Origin: Petrolisthes cinctipes
Taxonomy: Eukaryota > Arthropoda > Malacostraca > Decapoda > Porcellanidae
Direction: 5' to 3'
NCBI GenBank assembly: GCA_033782935.1
Contig: JAWQEG010001436.1
Location: 20,001 to 84,000, forward strand
Length of the DNA: 64,000 nucleotides
A program made the position numbers and the translations under genes. The notes under the pieces are model-generated. The model had not been told where the DNA came from and searched no databases. It was given only the letters and a program-made list of their open reading frames with translations. This document shows, piece after piece, positions 32,585 through 44,300 of this stretch; positions within the stretch are counted from its first letter, which is position 1; every line of letters begins with the position of its first letter.

Positions 32585-32871
32585 CAACATGGACGTCGCC
32601 CACAGCCTCAGGCCAATAAACCTGAGGTGATATTACAAAGAGGAGTGATAGTCGGTCGTTATCTGGCCAATCAATCAATTAGTGAGATAAGCCGAGAGTT
32701 GGGATTGAGTAGGAACACTGTGACGAAGTGGATTCGACGGTATGAGGAGGAAGGTCATGTCAGCACCAGACCACGAACAGGCCGTCCACGTATTACGACG
32801 GTGGAACATGATGCGCTGCTCTTTGACGCAGCAGTCCAATCACCATTCAAGACATCAATGACATTAACACG
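32585..32871 (+). pseudogene. Second Tc1-like transposase, exon 1
   Basis: N-terminal HTH half: VIVGRYLANQSISEISRELG, then LSRNTVTKWIRRYEEEGHVS and TRPRTGRPRITT, a clear GRPR box. The nearest ATG (32570) is followed after four codons by TGA, so no good start is left. The exon ends at ACACG before GTATGG, phase 2. Confidence 0.78.
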
Positions 32872-33089
32872 GTATGGCATTTATATAACCTGTTGTTAAA
32901 TCATACCGCAGTGACTCCTACGACTGTCTATATTTGTTATACACTGTAAAAACCTCTCAATGGAACATATTTATAATTCCAAATGCAAAGATTTCTCATG
33001 TTTATTCTGAATACAACTCATATGAGGCTGTTGTTGGCAGAGGGGCTGGTGTGAATATCAACAATAATGTATTTACGTTGATGCCACAG
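32872..33089 (+). other. Intron inside the second Tc1-like transposase
   Basis: 218 bp from GTATGG to GCCACAG. Removing it joins TLTR to ELNLPCSARTTRTRL, restoring the second HTH in frame. The position is different from the intron in the 14783-16152 gene. Confidence 0.7.
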
Positions 33090-33845
33090 TGAGCTGAATC
33101 TCCCATGCAGCGCACGGACGACCCGCACAAGGCTAGTGGACTCTGGACTAGCCTCCCGTGTGCCAGCTAGAAAACCTTCTCTGTCTCCACAACACATGGC
33201 AGAAAGGTTAAGGTTTGCCCAGACTTATGCAGAGGAGAACGTGGACTTCTGGCGTTCTGTCATTTTCACCGACGAAAGCAGCTTCTCGTCTGTATCTACT
33301 CCAGGGCGGCACTGTAGGCGACGCATTGGGGAACGATACAATGATAACCATATCTGGACAATTGATAGGTCAGGCAGGGTCAGCCAAGCCATACATGGGT
33401 GGATGTGGTATGGTGGAGTTGGGGAACTGGTTCCAATTGAGGGAAATATGAACTATGACTATATTAATATTCTTGAGACGTCCCTCCTACCTAGTGTGCG
33501 GACATACGCAATTGTGGAGCCCCTTCCTATTTATTTGGTACAGGATAGATCCCCTATTCACACTAGTCGAGTAGTCAGAGAATGGTTTTCAAACCACCCT
33601 GAAATCCGCCTCCTTGACTGGCCCCCTAAAGGGTGTGACATCAACCCCATAGAAAATTTATGGGGCATTATGAAACGTGAGTGGGAGGTGGAAGAAAAGA
33701 GTATAGAGCAGAAATTATCAGGAAATGTAATGAGGTCTGGGAAAGTATTCGAAGGAGACCCGACACCAGTTCGAAACTGGTGGACTCTCTCCCCTCACGT
33801 CTGCAGCTGGTGATAGACGCAAATGGGGGATGGACCAAATATTAG
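33090..33845 (+). pseudogene. Second Tc1-like transposase, exon 2 (one frameshift)
   Basis: Carries all three acidic residues: VIFTDESSFSS, LVQDRSPIHTS and LLDWPPKGCDINPIENLWG, again with 35 residues between the last two. A one-base shift near 33727 puts the tail out of frame. In the correct frame it ends LQLVIDANGGWTKY at 33845, like the tail of the first transposase. Frameshift plus missing start mean it is inactive. Confidence 0.83.
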
Positions 33846-34396
33846 GAACGGTCTATTGATGTGTAGCAAACTGGACAAAATGGCACCACAAGAGTTAAAA
33901 AGAGCGCATTACCTTCTCCCCCCCACCCAATTCACACAATAAATACCGCAGTGTTTGGGACTAAACTTGTTGCTACTCTCTTCCTTAATTTTTCAGTTAT
34001 TTCTCGACAATGTATTAAACCTAATGAATAAACGTTACTACATATTGCTTTATGTAACTAAATAAACGTTATAATACATGTGACAGATTACTCATTCCAC
34101 CTTGCTTATTGATATACAGATTTTTTCGTTAATAATACTCCTCACACACTTGGATATGCCATACAGCTATATATCCTTGTAGATCTAAGAGCAAAAAAAT
34201 GTGCCCAAACAACATTTCCAACAATTCGTTCAGCTGCGAGCTACCAGGGTCAGAGCAGGGTTCATATATATGAACCCTCATAGACATGAACCCTGGGTCA
34301 GAGGAGTGTGGAAATTTAACTTGTTCGTACTCTCCGCCCAGGATCGGCTGTGGCTTTGCACCGCTACCTGCTCATGGACTTTCAGCCATGGCTGTA

Positions 34397-35541
34397 CCCC
34401 TGGGCCAACAAGCCCACCGTCTGTAGTCTTCCTTGTTGTGCTACCCAATCGGGTGATCTCGTCAGCTACCCAGAAGGAATGAGAGATAGTAAGAGAGACA
34501 GACAGAACAGGCCAGGGTGTGGTAGAGGATGCCATATTCCTCGTTTATGGATAGAACCAGCTCTCACCTGTGTGTTGCTGGGTAGTTGAGAAGTGTGCTG
34601 GGTAGTTATACATCAACACATCTTCCCCCACCAGTGTGTGCTGGGTAGTTTACATCAGCACATATTCCCCCAGCCATTAGCACATCTTCCCCTGGCCTAC
34701 AAGGTTGCTATCCTAGCTTTTTTGGTGTGGAGGCGAGCAGCTAAGTGGACTAGGGGAGCGTACTTCTTAATGGAGCGGAATCTGCTAGGAGCGTACTTCT
34801 CAGTGGAGCGGCATATGCTAGGCTAGCAGTTCATGGAGGAGATAGGGCACTAGGAGTATGGATATATGGTACTTGGATCACTGCAACACCAAACAACACA
34901 ACACAGACGTAGTTATCCACTCTGACTTCCTGGTATCCCATATGTTTATAAAAAAAAATTTTTTTTTAAACCAGTGGTGTTTCTTTGTTGGTAAGTGGAT
35001 GGCTTATAAGGACAGTATTACCACAAATTAACACTACTGTGTTGTACTGTTATTGTATTGTAGTGCACTTGTCCCCTCCGATATTGCTATACAGTGTCGT
35101 GGATTCATAAGAAATTGATTCTGTACAGTAGCCTCTCTATAGAGCTGGGTGGTCGGCTCATGGTGGAGTGCAGATTAGAATATGGGTTATACTTTTGTGA
35201 TGAAGTTAGACCTTTTATTGTTTCCGTTGTATCAGTGAGTAGTCATAGCCCATAGCCTGTCAACGGTGGCTTACCCCCCCGTTTGAGTGTTGCCCCACAG
35301 TTGTTTATTCCTGTATGGTTGCCTGTGCAGTTGCTTATTCTTGTGCAGGGTTGAGAACTTGAGGGGCATGGTTGTTTATTCCCATGTGGGTTATGATGCT
35401 TACTAAGTCTTCGGTGGCAACCTCGGTTTCTGTTGCTAAACATAGCTATGCATATTATATGTTGTGACCAAATTGTAACCAATTTTTCATTTTACACTTT
35501 GATTCTCATTTCTCTCTATCACTTTCTTCCTCGTCCTATAG
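34397..35541. other. No gene seen; short direct repeats
   Basis: Repeats of GTGTGCTGGGTAGTT and CATCAACACATCTTCCCC (about 34590-34690) and of GGAGCGTACTTCT with GTGGAGCGGC (about 34756-34815). Later GTTGTTTATTCC repeats. Nothing assignable. Confidence 0.4.
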
Positions 35542-35618
35542 GTTCATCCAAGTTTAGGGAGATCATCTTTCATCCATAATAAGTTCCTCAATGACGACCA
35601 TCAAATGTTTTCCAAATG
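35542..35618 (+). CDS. Possible small exon, gene unknown
   Basis: 77 bp open stretch between a TTCCTCGTCCTATAG acceptor and a GTATGT donor, reading VHPSLGRSSFIHNKFLNDD then HQMFSK. No partner exon or family is recognised. Chance splice-like signals are the main alternative. Confidence 0.2.
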
Positions 35619-35734
35619 GTATGTTATTCATTGCAACATACTGAATGTAAAATTATCTTTAATAGAATGGGTACTAGCACCAAACCAAAGAGTATTCTTA
35701 GGCCAAAAGGCAACAACAATAGGAGTGGTAGCAT

Positions 35735-35895
35735 GAAGTTAAGTAGGGAGTTGGTAAATCTGGAGCAAGTGATTTCTCTAAACATTTCCAGAAAACAGGC
35801 CACCATTATATTTATTGCCTGGCCCTGTTTCCTGGCGTACTTTGGAGGAATCAGAGCACTCTAACATACCAAAAGAGATTCCCCTTTAATTAAGT
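35735..35895. mobile_element. M5 palindromic MITE copy
   Basis: GGTAAATCTGGAGCAAGTGA at the left, CTGGCGTACTTTGGAGGAAT then CTCTAACATACCAAAAG at the right, ends A/T-rich. Confidence 0.65.
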
Positions 35896-37190
35896 AGGAG
35901 AAACATGAATATAAAAATAGAAAGAAGGCCTTGCTCTGTTTGAGGTTGTGCTGTCCATCTTCTACTATAATTATAAAGGGCATTTTCTGCTTGTGTGTCG
36001 GTTTCTTCACGAACGACTTCTCTCAATTATCATATTACCTGACCTTAATTAACTTACATAATAAGATTCTTTATGACCCAAGGAAGGTCTTAAAACCAAA
36101 AAATCTGAAGCATGTGAGGTGTGTCTGCGTTCGAGTGCATGCATCTATGATTCTGCAGATGCTATTACCTTTCATAGGTATCAACTTAAAAATATATAAT
36201 TATGATGTTAATGAAAGAGAAATATCCCTAGACCTAAAAGACCCTGTAGGACTAGTGAGATGATGATGATGATAAGGGGAGGAACAGAAAACACGAACGA
36301 AATAAATGATAGAAAGGAGTGACACTTGAAAAAGTGATAAAGATTTTTAAAGCATTTGTGTTTTCATGAAGAAGGTGGCTATCAGGCAAATAAGGACATG
36401 AATAGACATATTAATAATTTATCCACTGTAATAATTTATGAAGACTTGATACAAATTTTGGGACACTGATTTAATATCAACACGAATTTTTGTGAAATAT
36501 GCGAATAGGGTGTTATAAAATACTGATGATGCACGGAAAGACATTACTTAGACTTTAGGTATAAATTTGAAACCAACAACAAACAATCGTAAATCTAATT
36601 TTGAAACTTGAGTGCTATTATAGCTTTTGCTGCTGTTATTTTATATTATTGAAGCTTATTTTCTCTATCATTTCTCTTTCTCTCTGTGCTGTCCTTCTTG
36701 GAGTTGTAGGTGCTTGCTACTGTTGTTGTTATTACAGTTTGTTGCCAATAGCTCCTGCTGGTGTATCTGTTTTTGTTGCTATTTCAGTCGCAGTAATGAA
36801 GAATTTTTGCTGTATTATATTTTGTAGCTAATTGGTTGTTGCTTGTTAATCTCGTAGCTGTTGTTGTTGTTATTATTATAGGAGGGTTAGCAATGCACCC
36901 TCCATACGTCTGGTGTTCACTGTAGTGGTCGTTGTTACACTGTGGGAATATAGTCAATTTTACATCAACAAATTTTGTCGCCAAAATTTATGGCAAGCGT
37001 CACACTAGTCATTAATTAAGGTAAAAATATTATGGCAAAATCAAGGCTAGGCACCTAATCGTTAATTGTTATTAATACTAAAGACGTAGCTTTTAAATTA
37101 ACTTGACAATAATTGTCAGACTAATTAGCTACTCTTATATTTATTTTATATTAATAGGTAACCCACAATTACAGTCTCCCCTCAACTCTG
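35896..37190. other. AT-rich region, no gene seen
   Basis: Short frames only. A TGTTGTTGTTATTATT tract lies near 36860. No transposon ends identified. Confidence 0.35.
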
Positions 37191-37221
37191 CCGCACCATC
37201 TGGGAAATCGGCTGTCTAGCT

Positions 37222-37494
37222 TTGCCCTACGAGCTCAAATTAGTATTTTTCGGCAGAAAAACAAACCAAAATCTCTACCATCTCGATTCGATGCAACAAA
37301 CAAGAAATATGTACGGTAATCTGGATCACCACCCAAATAATTGTATATGCGTTTACCATCTCATCAAGAAACGTGAACTGGGTGCACTCCATATTGATAA
37401 TTTTATTAAACACTTGAAACAAAACATGGGAAACAACCCCAAAGGACCCCCACCATCAAACCAAATGGGGAAACTTCTGCACATATTAAACTGA
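37222..37494 (+). CDS. Unrecognised 90-residue open frame
   Basis: Frame with protein-like mix (DHHPNNCICVYHLIKKREL, DNFIKHLKQNMG) ending TGA. It follows a CCACAATTACAG acceptor-like site at 37175, so it could be a last exon. No known domain. Weak support. Confidence 0.2.
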   Translation: MPYELKLVFFGRKTNQNLYHLDSMQQTRNMYGNLDHHPNNCICVYHLIKKRELGALHIDNFIKHLKQNMGNNPKGPPPSNQMGKLLHILN

Positions 37495-37749
37495 AATCGA
37501 TTAATACCAAAATTATTAAGAACAATAATAGAACTACATCTCCTTAATTTAACCTTGACAAATTTTCTTCTATCATCCAGGTGAATGAAGAAGGTGAATG
37601 AGGACATTAATGATGGGAGTGGGTTAGTGATTTGATGAATACATACCGGTAATTATAACTTTTCAATAAATATAAATGGAACAGGATTTTCGTCATGTAA
37701 AACGGCTATGCTGGGTGATGCTCCTGGAACGAAAAGCTAATTTCTGGAC

Positions 37750-37925
37750 TCGTATTTATCATAGTAATGTTCACTCCTAAGTTAAAATTTTGTTTGTTGG
37801 CATTCATGCATGGCAAAGACCAGAACCCTGGCATTGTTTTGAAACCATAACATAGACTCATACTTCCTGAGGAGGAAATTTGTCCACTGCTTCGAAATGA
37901 GCCTGAAACACTTTGGCGAGGTCAG
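37750..37925 (-). repeat. Dispersed repeat shared with 5760-6012
   Basis: Inverted match of TCATTTCGAA and AAAATTTTAACTTAGGA blocks. Confidence 0.55.
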
Positions 37926-38182
37926 TAATGCAAACATACGAACAAGTGAGAATTCTTAGAGGTTTAATAAATTCAGGCCCTGGTCTCTCCGATTGCTGCT
38001 GTTTGATTTACGAAGTCACTTGCCAACATCCCCTACATCACTTTCTCATCCCATCCCTTCCACCCAATCCCTCCCCTCCCCGTCCTTTCTCAAACGTGTT
38101 TCAATAATGTGAAACTCTGAACCCAGGGCAGACACCGGATTGATAACACCAACTGTTCTGCAAATATGTGGTCGCTGCAGTA

Positions 38183-38479
38183 CACTCTCTGGCCAGAAAA
38201 TCCATGCCACCTGAGCCGAAGCCCAAGATCTGAAGCAGGCGGTTTCTGGACGACAGCCCATCTCAAACGAAATTGGACATGATTTTGGACTACTGTATTT
38301 TTATTGATAAGGAGAATTAGCTGACTTCCAGCCTTTGGTCTGCATCTTCTCTTAATAAAGAGAGAGAAAAAAAAAGACCATCAAGAGACCACATACCTTT
38401 GGAACCAACGGAGGTTTGGGTGGGCTGTCGTCCAGAAACCGCCTGCTTCAGATCTCATAGATTTTATGGTCATCGAGTG
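38183..38479. mobile_element. M4 palindromic MITE with LINE tail in its loop
   Basis: TA-flanked, ends CACTCTCTGGCC and CATCGAGTG. Arms match over GATCTGAAGCAGGCGG and TCTGGACGACAGCCCA. The loop (about 38265-38378) begins ACGAAATTGGACATGATTTT, the 3' end of the jockey-like LINE at 54149-55905, and ends in an AATAAAG...poly(A). Confidence 0.78.
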
Positions 38480-38590
38480 TACAAAATGGGGAAGAAAGAT
38501 GGAGAAAATTTTCATATATGTATCTGTCGTGTTTTTCATTTTCTTCTTGTATCTCTTAAGATTTTTATATAATATATAAATTTTTATTTA

Positions 38591-38740
38591 ATACTATAGT
38601 CTTTTTGAAATATACTGAGCACTGAGGCGTTGGCCACTTCCGAGATTTACCTGACTGCTACGTTGCCAGATCTCGTCTGGATAATTATGGGATTAGATCC
38701 TCATTAAAAATGACTGCCAGCCCTCACTAACCCACTGCCT

Positions 38741-38793
<53 letters not shown>

Positions 38794-40172
38794 TGTTGCC
38801 TATATATCGCTTGCCATTAACAACAAAACATAAAAGTAAATCTTTCCTATTCTGTTGACACATGTTGTATTATAAATGCGACACTTTTCTGAGGATATAA
38901 CATAATTTTTCGTTTGTTTTTACTCTTTTTCCTCACCACCACTGCTCGTGATGGTGCAGTGATAGGTACTCCATTTGCTTTCTCTTTTAAAAAGTACTTA
39001 TTTACATTATAAATAAGTTGTCTCTATCGACCATGTAAAACATGATAGCGAGTAGCAGAGATGCGTTCCATCTTGAGTGGTACACTCACCCTATAGTCAA
39101 CCACTACGAAACTGGAGGGTGTAGGTGGGGCAGCCGCCCCAAGCAGCATTGCCACATCTGGTCTGTCAGAATGGGATTACCCAGGGCCCAGGGCAGTAGA
39201 TTAGCAGTCCTTCACCTGAATCTCCTCCCTCCCCCCCTTTAGCCTACTCTTTCTTCATCTGTATTTTATGTGTCTGTTTGTCCCTCTGCATAGTGATGTG
39301 CTTCTGAATTATTATCCATTTTTTTATTATTATTTTTACGTCTGTTTACTATTTGTACATTTATTCATAATTTGTACATACCCCTTCCTTTTGCCTCCCT
39401 TGTGTGTGTTGGGGGGGAGGGGAGGGAAGGCGCTGGGTAGGGTGAGTTCAGGACTCCGTTGAGGTAAGGATTAATGGCAGGTGTAAGTAGGGAAGGGCTA
39501 TGACTTGTGTGTGTGTGTAGAAGGAACACGTGATAGGATTTTGTACATGGTGAACATTTTCTTCTGCAAAGTACGAATTTACGTAGAAAATGATTTCCTT
39601 CTCACGACTATGGAGCCAGTGTGGGTGGTGAGCAGGGGATGTTCTTCATTCCATTGTGGAGTCTAAAGGAGAAGTGACCTGATTGACCTCATTAATTTCC
39701 TGACCCCGCTCTCACCATTTAAAGACTATATTTATAGAATCAGTGCACCACTGTACGAAAACATTGCCATTTTGGTGTGGTTTTTGATAGAGTGATGTGG
39801 GTTGGAGAGCCAAATGTGGCAACACTGCTTGGGGGGAAATCCCCGTTTCGGCCCCACCTAAACCGCTAGTTTTCTAGTGGTTGATTATAGGTGCACTGAC
39901 AAAGTCGGAAAAATATTTTGCCCAGTGTTGTGATACATATATATATTATCATTGTTAATATGAGAAGTGAATGATACTTTCATATACCTACCTGGCCTTA
40001 GTAGTGAAGTAAATGTATACACAATAATTTAGATTAATTTAGCATTAGTAAATAGCTGATATGAGAGAGTGAGTGAAGTGTATTGGTCTGATTTGGCAAC
40101 ATTGCTGGAGGGAAAAACTTCCCAACAGCCAACGCCTCAGCGCTCAGCATATTTCAAAAAGACTATAGTATA
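38591..40172. mobile_element. 1.6 kb TIR element without transposase
   Basis: Ends ATACTATAGTCTTTTTGAAA and the reverse complement at 40150-40172; the inverted match extends through ACTGAGCACTGAGGCGTTGG. Inside are a (CT)n run and GC-rich blocks, but no transposase. Target duplication is not clear. Confidence 0.65.
38743..38790. repeat. (CT)n microsatellite
   Basis: About 48 bp of CT dinucleotides. Confidence 0.95.
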
Positions 40173-40568
40173 ATTTTGTTGGAGATTTGCATGTTTTCCC
40201 GTTTTTGGTAGTATAAAACGTAATAATTGATATGTTTTTATAAAATTTAATGTTGACGGTTTATAGACAACTTTCGTTACATTTACAACGAATTCATTGA
40301 TTAACGGTTATCAAAGTTAACTTCTGAGCTAATGAATTAACGGTTAACTAAAGTAACATTTGATTAACTATGCCTAGTTTCAGACAATATTACTGGGAGG
40401 TGATTTTTCCAAACTTATCCTTGAAACTTACTACTTTAAGTTAGGTGACTTATTCTACTTCTTGGCATTGATTGAAGGACTCGTAACCTCCAAAATACCA
40501 AAATTATTAAGTAAATAAATAAATAAGTAACCATTAATCTCTCAATATATACTTACACAAGGGTTCAC

Positions 40569-40727
40569 CAAAGGGCCCCGAGCGAGGTGCGTTCGTGTGC
40601 AGTTCCTCCCAGGCCTCCTTCACCCTCTCTTGGTGGTCAAAGAGCAAGCCCTCCAGAGCATAGGTCACTAGACCTCCCTCCATAACCAAGGTGTTCTCCA
40701 CGCCCACTCCTTCAATGCTGATTTGAC
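40569..40727 (-). CDS. Gene B exon 3: FAS1-like C-terminal part
   Basis: 159 nt exon after a CCACTGCTGCAG acceptor, ending before GTGAAC, phase 1 in and out. It reads GQISIEGVGVENTLVMEGG then LVTYALEGLLFDHQERV and EAWEEL. A 'v.g..v......G.v..v.g.L' pattern is typical of the last strands of fasciclin (FAS1) domains. Further exons should lie below 40560 but were not found. The domain call is tentative; the splice phases fit exons 1 and 2. Confidence 0.6.
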
Positions 40728-40887
40728 CTGCAGCAGTGGGAAATGTATGATGACAACAACAACATCAACAACAATAAACCACCATTAACGCCACTGCCTG
40801 GCATCCTCCTACAGGAGTAAGATAGTTCTGGCTGCTCCCGGATGCATTATAACAAACTATACTGGCTCGGCACTGTCCGTTCCAACA

Positions 40888-40921
40888 GCTCGGTTAGGTT
40901 AGGGTAGGTTAGGTTAGGCTA
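40888..40921. repeat. Interstitial TTAGG repeats
   Basis: GGTTAGGTTAGGGTAGGTTA followed by GGTTAGG: about five TTAGG units, the arthropod telomere motif, within unique sequence. Confidence 0.7.
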
Positions 40922-41339
40922 TTGTTTCTATTGTAATCCTCATATGGATAGGTTATGTTAAGTCAGGTCAGGTGAGGCTTGGTTAAGGATCTTGTTGTCA
41001 TTTTCTTAATGAGCTGGGAAATACAATGAGAATATATGAAAGAAAGTCCTATGGTTACTATTATCTCTACAACCCAAGCATCATATTTCTCTTTTGTTTT
41101 TGTTTTGTTTTCCTTTTTGCTGAGGTGGTGCCGAGTGGCATCGATTCCACCCATTACTCCGATTTCCCACACTCTCACCAAAATTTTTTGAATTGTTGGC
41201 GCTGGAGTACCTCCAAAATTACACATTTCTGAATGCAATGTCAAAATCGTTCAAAACAGATGAAAACATACTAAAATAATACATTTGGTGAATTAGAGGG
41301 CTAATGAATCCTGTAAACTATGTCACGAAATAGATCTCC

Positions 41340-44300
41340 CATAAACCCCTAAAGTCCGGGTGGCGGGATTTCCACCTGCTGTGGCATGTCCGGGCGGCGG
41401 GATTTCCCACTAGTACCAATTTTGTGCCAATATCACTGAGTTATGCGCGATTTATTTATTTCGGTCTATAGCCTAGCCTGTCAGTACTACAGCTCGGGTC
41501 ACTCATTCACTCAGTTTCTACACTAACCATTGTGAGGGTGTAGGGAGCTGGATAGAGATATCACCATTAGTTTTCGTCAGCTGTGTCCCAGTATGGGGTG
41601 AACAGGCACCATTGGTCCTCATCCATCTCCTAAATCTCTCATGTGTTGGCTCCAAGCACCACATCCCGGTACACCGCCTCAGCTGGCGGGCTAAACCACA
41701 TGAGGGGGTGGTGTTTACACTGCACCACTAGGGGGTCAGGTGGGAGAGCATTGGTGTGTCTCATAAGTGGGGGGCATCATGCCAGGGTTCACAAATGCAA
41801 ATACTTGGCTGGCCTGTCCAGGGAGGTGCCGTGCCCCCCTCTATTGAAAAAATGTAGCCTAGTACAACCTGTCGCATAGTCTGGTCTTCCATGGATTGTG
41901 AAGAAGAAGCCATCAGGAAGGCTCAACGGACATGAAGGCGACCTCCAGCAAGGAGTGGGGCCCCAAAGGCGGTTGAATGGCGTACTCGTCTCACTCCGGC
42001 AGCTCCTGCATTCTGTCGTCTCTCCAGCCGTCTTGACCCTGTCTTGCCACTGGATCCGGATGCGACAGGACAAGAGAGTGAGGTAGACTCTGCGCAAATC
42101 TCTCTCACTTAAAACCAACTCGCTCGCAGGTCACGACTTCACTTTCACTTGGACTTCGATTACTCTCTTTCAAGCCCTGTGGCGATGGGCATGCAGCAAA
42201 GCAGCAGGTGTGGATACACTGGGAGCTGTAGTTGCAATCCTGCTCACAGGCGACTCGGGGCATAGGGTCGCTCTCGACTGGGACCTGAAGCAGCAGTGGA
42301 GTTCGATAGCCCCCTGAGTGACCAAGCAGCCTTCTTTAGGATCACTCTGCCTGCCCCCGTACCATGGGGACGGGGCTAGAAAAGGTGCCCTAAAAATAGT
42401 CTGCTTCACTAAACCCTGGCCAGCATGCCACGGCTGGCGGAAATCCCTCACATGCGGTCGAAACACAAAAAAGAGAAAAATGCTGGTGCTTACCATAGCA
42501 TCTTGGAATATAAGAGCCCTTAGCGAAACCCTTCTTCCTGACAAAGGTCAGCTGACCGAGATCGGCAGTGGCTACACTTTTTTTTGGAGTGGCCGCAGTT
42601 GTGAAGAGCGTCTGAGGCGGGGGTTGGCTTTGCCATCCAAACTCAGCACCTGAAGAAACTGGCCAGCATCCCAGAAGGTCTTAACGACCGCCTCATGAAA
42701 CTCCAACTGCCGCTAGGCAGGAAGCGAACTGCCACGCTGATCAGCGCCTATGCTCCAACGATGACAAACCCTGAAGAGACCAAGGACGGGTTCTATGAGC
42801 AACTGGACGCCATCATCACCGCTGTTCCACAGTCAGATAAACTCATCGTTCTCGGTGATTTCAATGCCCGTGTCGGTACCGACCACCAGGCCTGGGATAG
42901 AGTTATCGGACGACATGGAGTTGGAAAATGCAACAGCAATGGCCTCCTTCTGCTCGGAACCTGTGCTACACATGAGCTGGCTATCACCAACACCATATTC
43001 CGCCTCCCAAACCGTAACAAGATGTCATGGATGCATCCCCGCTCCAAGTACTGGCATCTAATTGATGGGCAAGGGGCAAAGAACAGGCAGGACGTGCGGG
43101 TGCCCAAGTCAATGTGTGGTGCCGACTGCTGGACGGATCATCGTCTCATCATCTCCAAGCTGAAAATTCATATACAGCCACAAAGAAGACCACAGGGACA
43201 GCAGGTTGCCAAGAGACACGACCTCTCCAAATTGAAGTGCTCCCCCACTGCACAAGAACTAGTGTCATCTCTTGATTGTAAGCTAGCAGACCAGCAGGCC
43301 AACTCTGATGACATAGAAAAAGACTGGGAAACTCTCCAAACCTCAGTTCACTCAACCGCCCTCCAGGTACCCGGCCCGGCCACCAGAAACCATCAGGATT
43401 GGTTCAATGAAAACTATGCCGAAATACAGAAACTTTTGGAAGAAAAATGCCAACTACTCTGAGCTCACCAGAATGACCCCACATCCACAGCAAAGAGGCT
43501 ACCTTCGTCAGCAAGCGCAGCATTGCTCAAGCCAGGCTCCGCTCCATGCAAGATGCCTGGCTCAGCAGCAAGGCCCACGAGATCCAGGGATTTGCTGACC
43601 GACACAATACCAAAAGGTTTTATAATGCCTTGAAGGCTGTTTACGGACCACCATCCTGTGGCTCTTCACCCCTACTCAGTGCAGACGGGACAACCTTGCT
43701 CAAAGGTAAGGAGATCTTAGAGAGATGGGCAGAGCACTTCGACAGCATGCTGAATCGACCATCGTCCATAAATAATGAAGCAACGCACGCCTCCCCCAGG
43801 TGGCCATCAACCCCGACTTTGACATCCCTCACTCAATGGAAGAGGTTGCCAAAGCCTTCAAGCAGATGTCTTCTGGAAAGCCCATGGCCCTGATGCCATC
43901 CCTGCCGAAGTATTCAAATTTGGTGGCCCAACTCTTGTCAAATGTCTCACCGATCTCTACCAATCAATGTGGCAAAAAGAACAGCTCCCACAAGAGTTTA
44001 GAGATGCTACCATAGTCCACATCTACAAATGCAAAGGCAATCGACAATCCTGTGATAACCACTGCAAAATTTCCCTCCTATCAATCGTCGTAAAGATCTT
44101 GGCCCGTGTCCTGTTAAACTGCCTCTTACAGCACCTGGAGCAAGGTCACCTCCCTGAGAGCCAGTGTGGGTCCCGTGCAGGTCGGGGAACTATGGACATG
44201 GTGTTTGCTGCCCGCCAACTCCAGGAAAAGAGTATGGAGCAGTATCAAGATCTCTACATTACCTTCGTAGACTTGACCAAGGCTTTTGATACAGTCAGCA

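Larger units (their letters stand above)
31053..34394 (+). mobile_element. Tc1-like transposon with ~266 bp terminal inverted repeats
   Basis: 3342 bp flanked by TA. Ends are CAGCCATGGCTGAAAGTCC and its complement. The inverted arms run about 266 bp (31053-31321 and 34129-34394) with landmarks GAGCAAAAAAATGTGCCC and TGGATATGCCATACAG. It carries one transposase (32585-33845) and a nested TIR element (31961-32505). It inserted into a LINE fragment. The arm order CAGCCATGGCTG ... GAACAAGTtaAATTT resembles MITE family M1. Confidence 0.86.
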
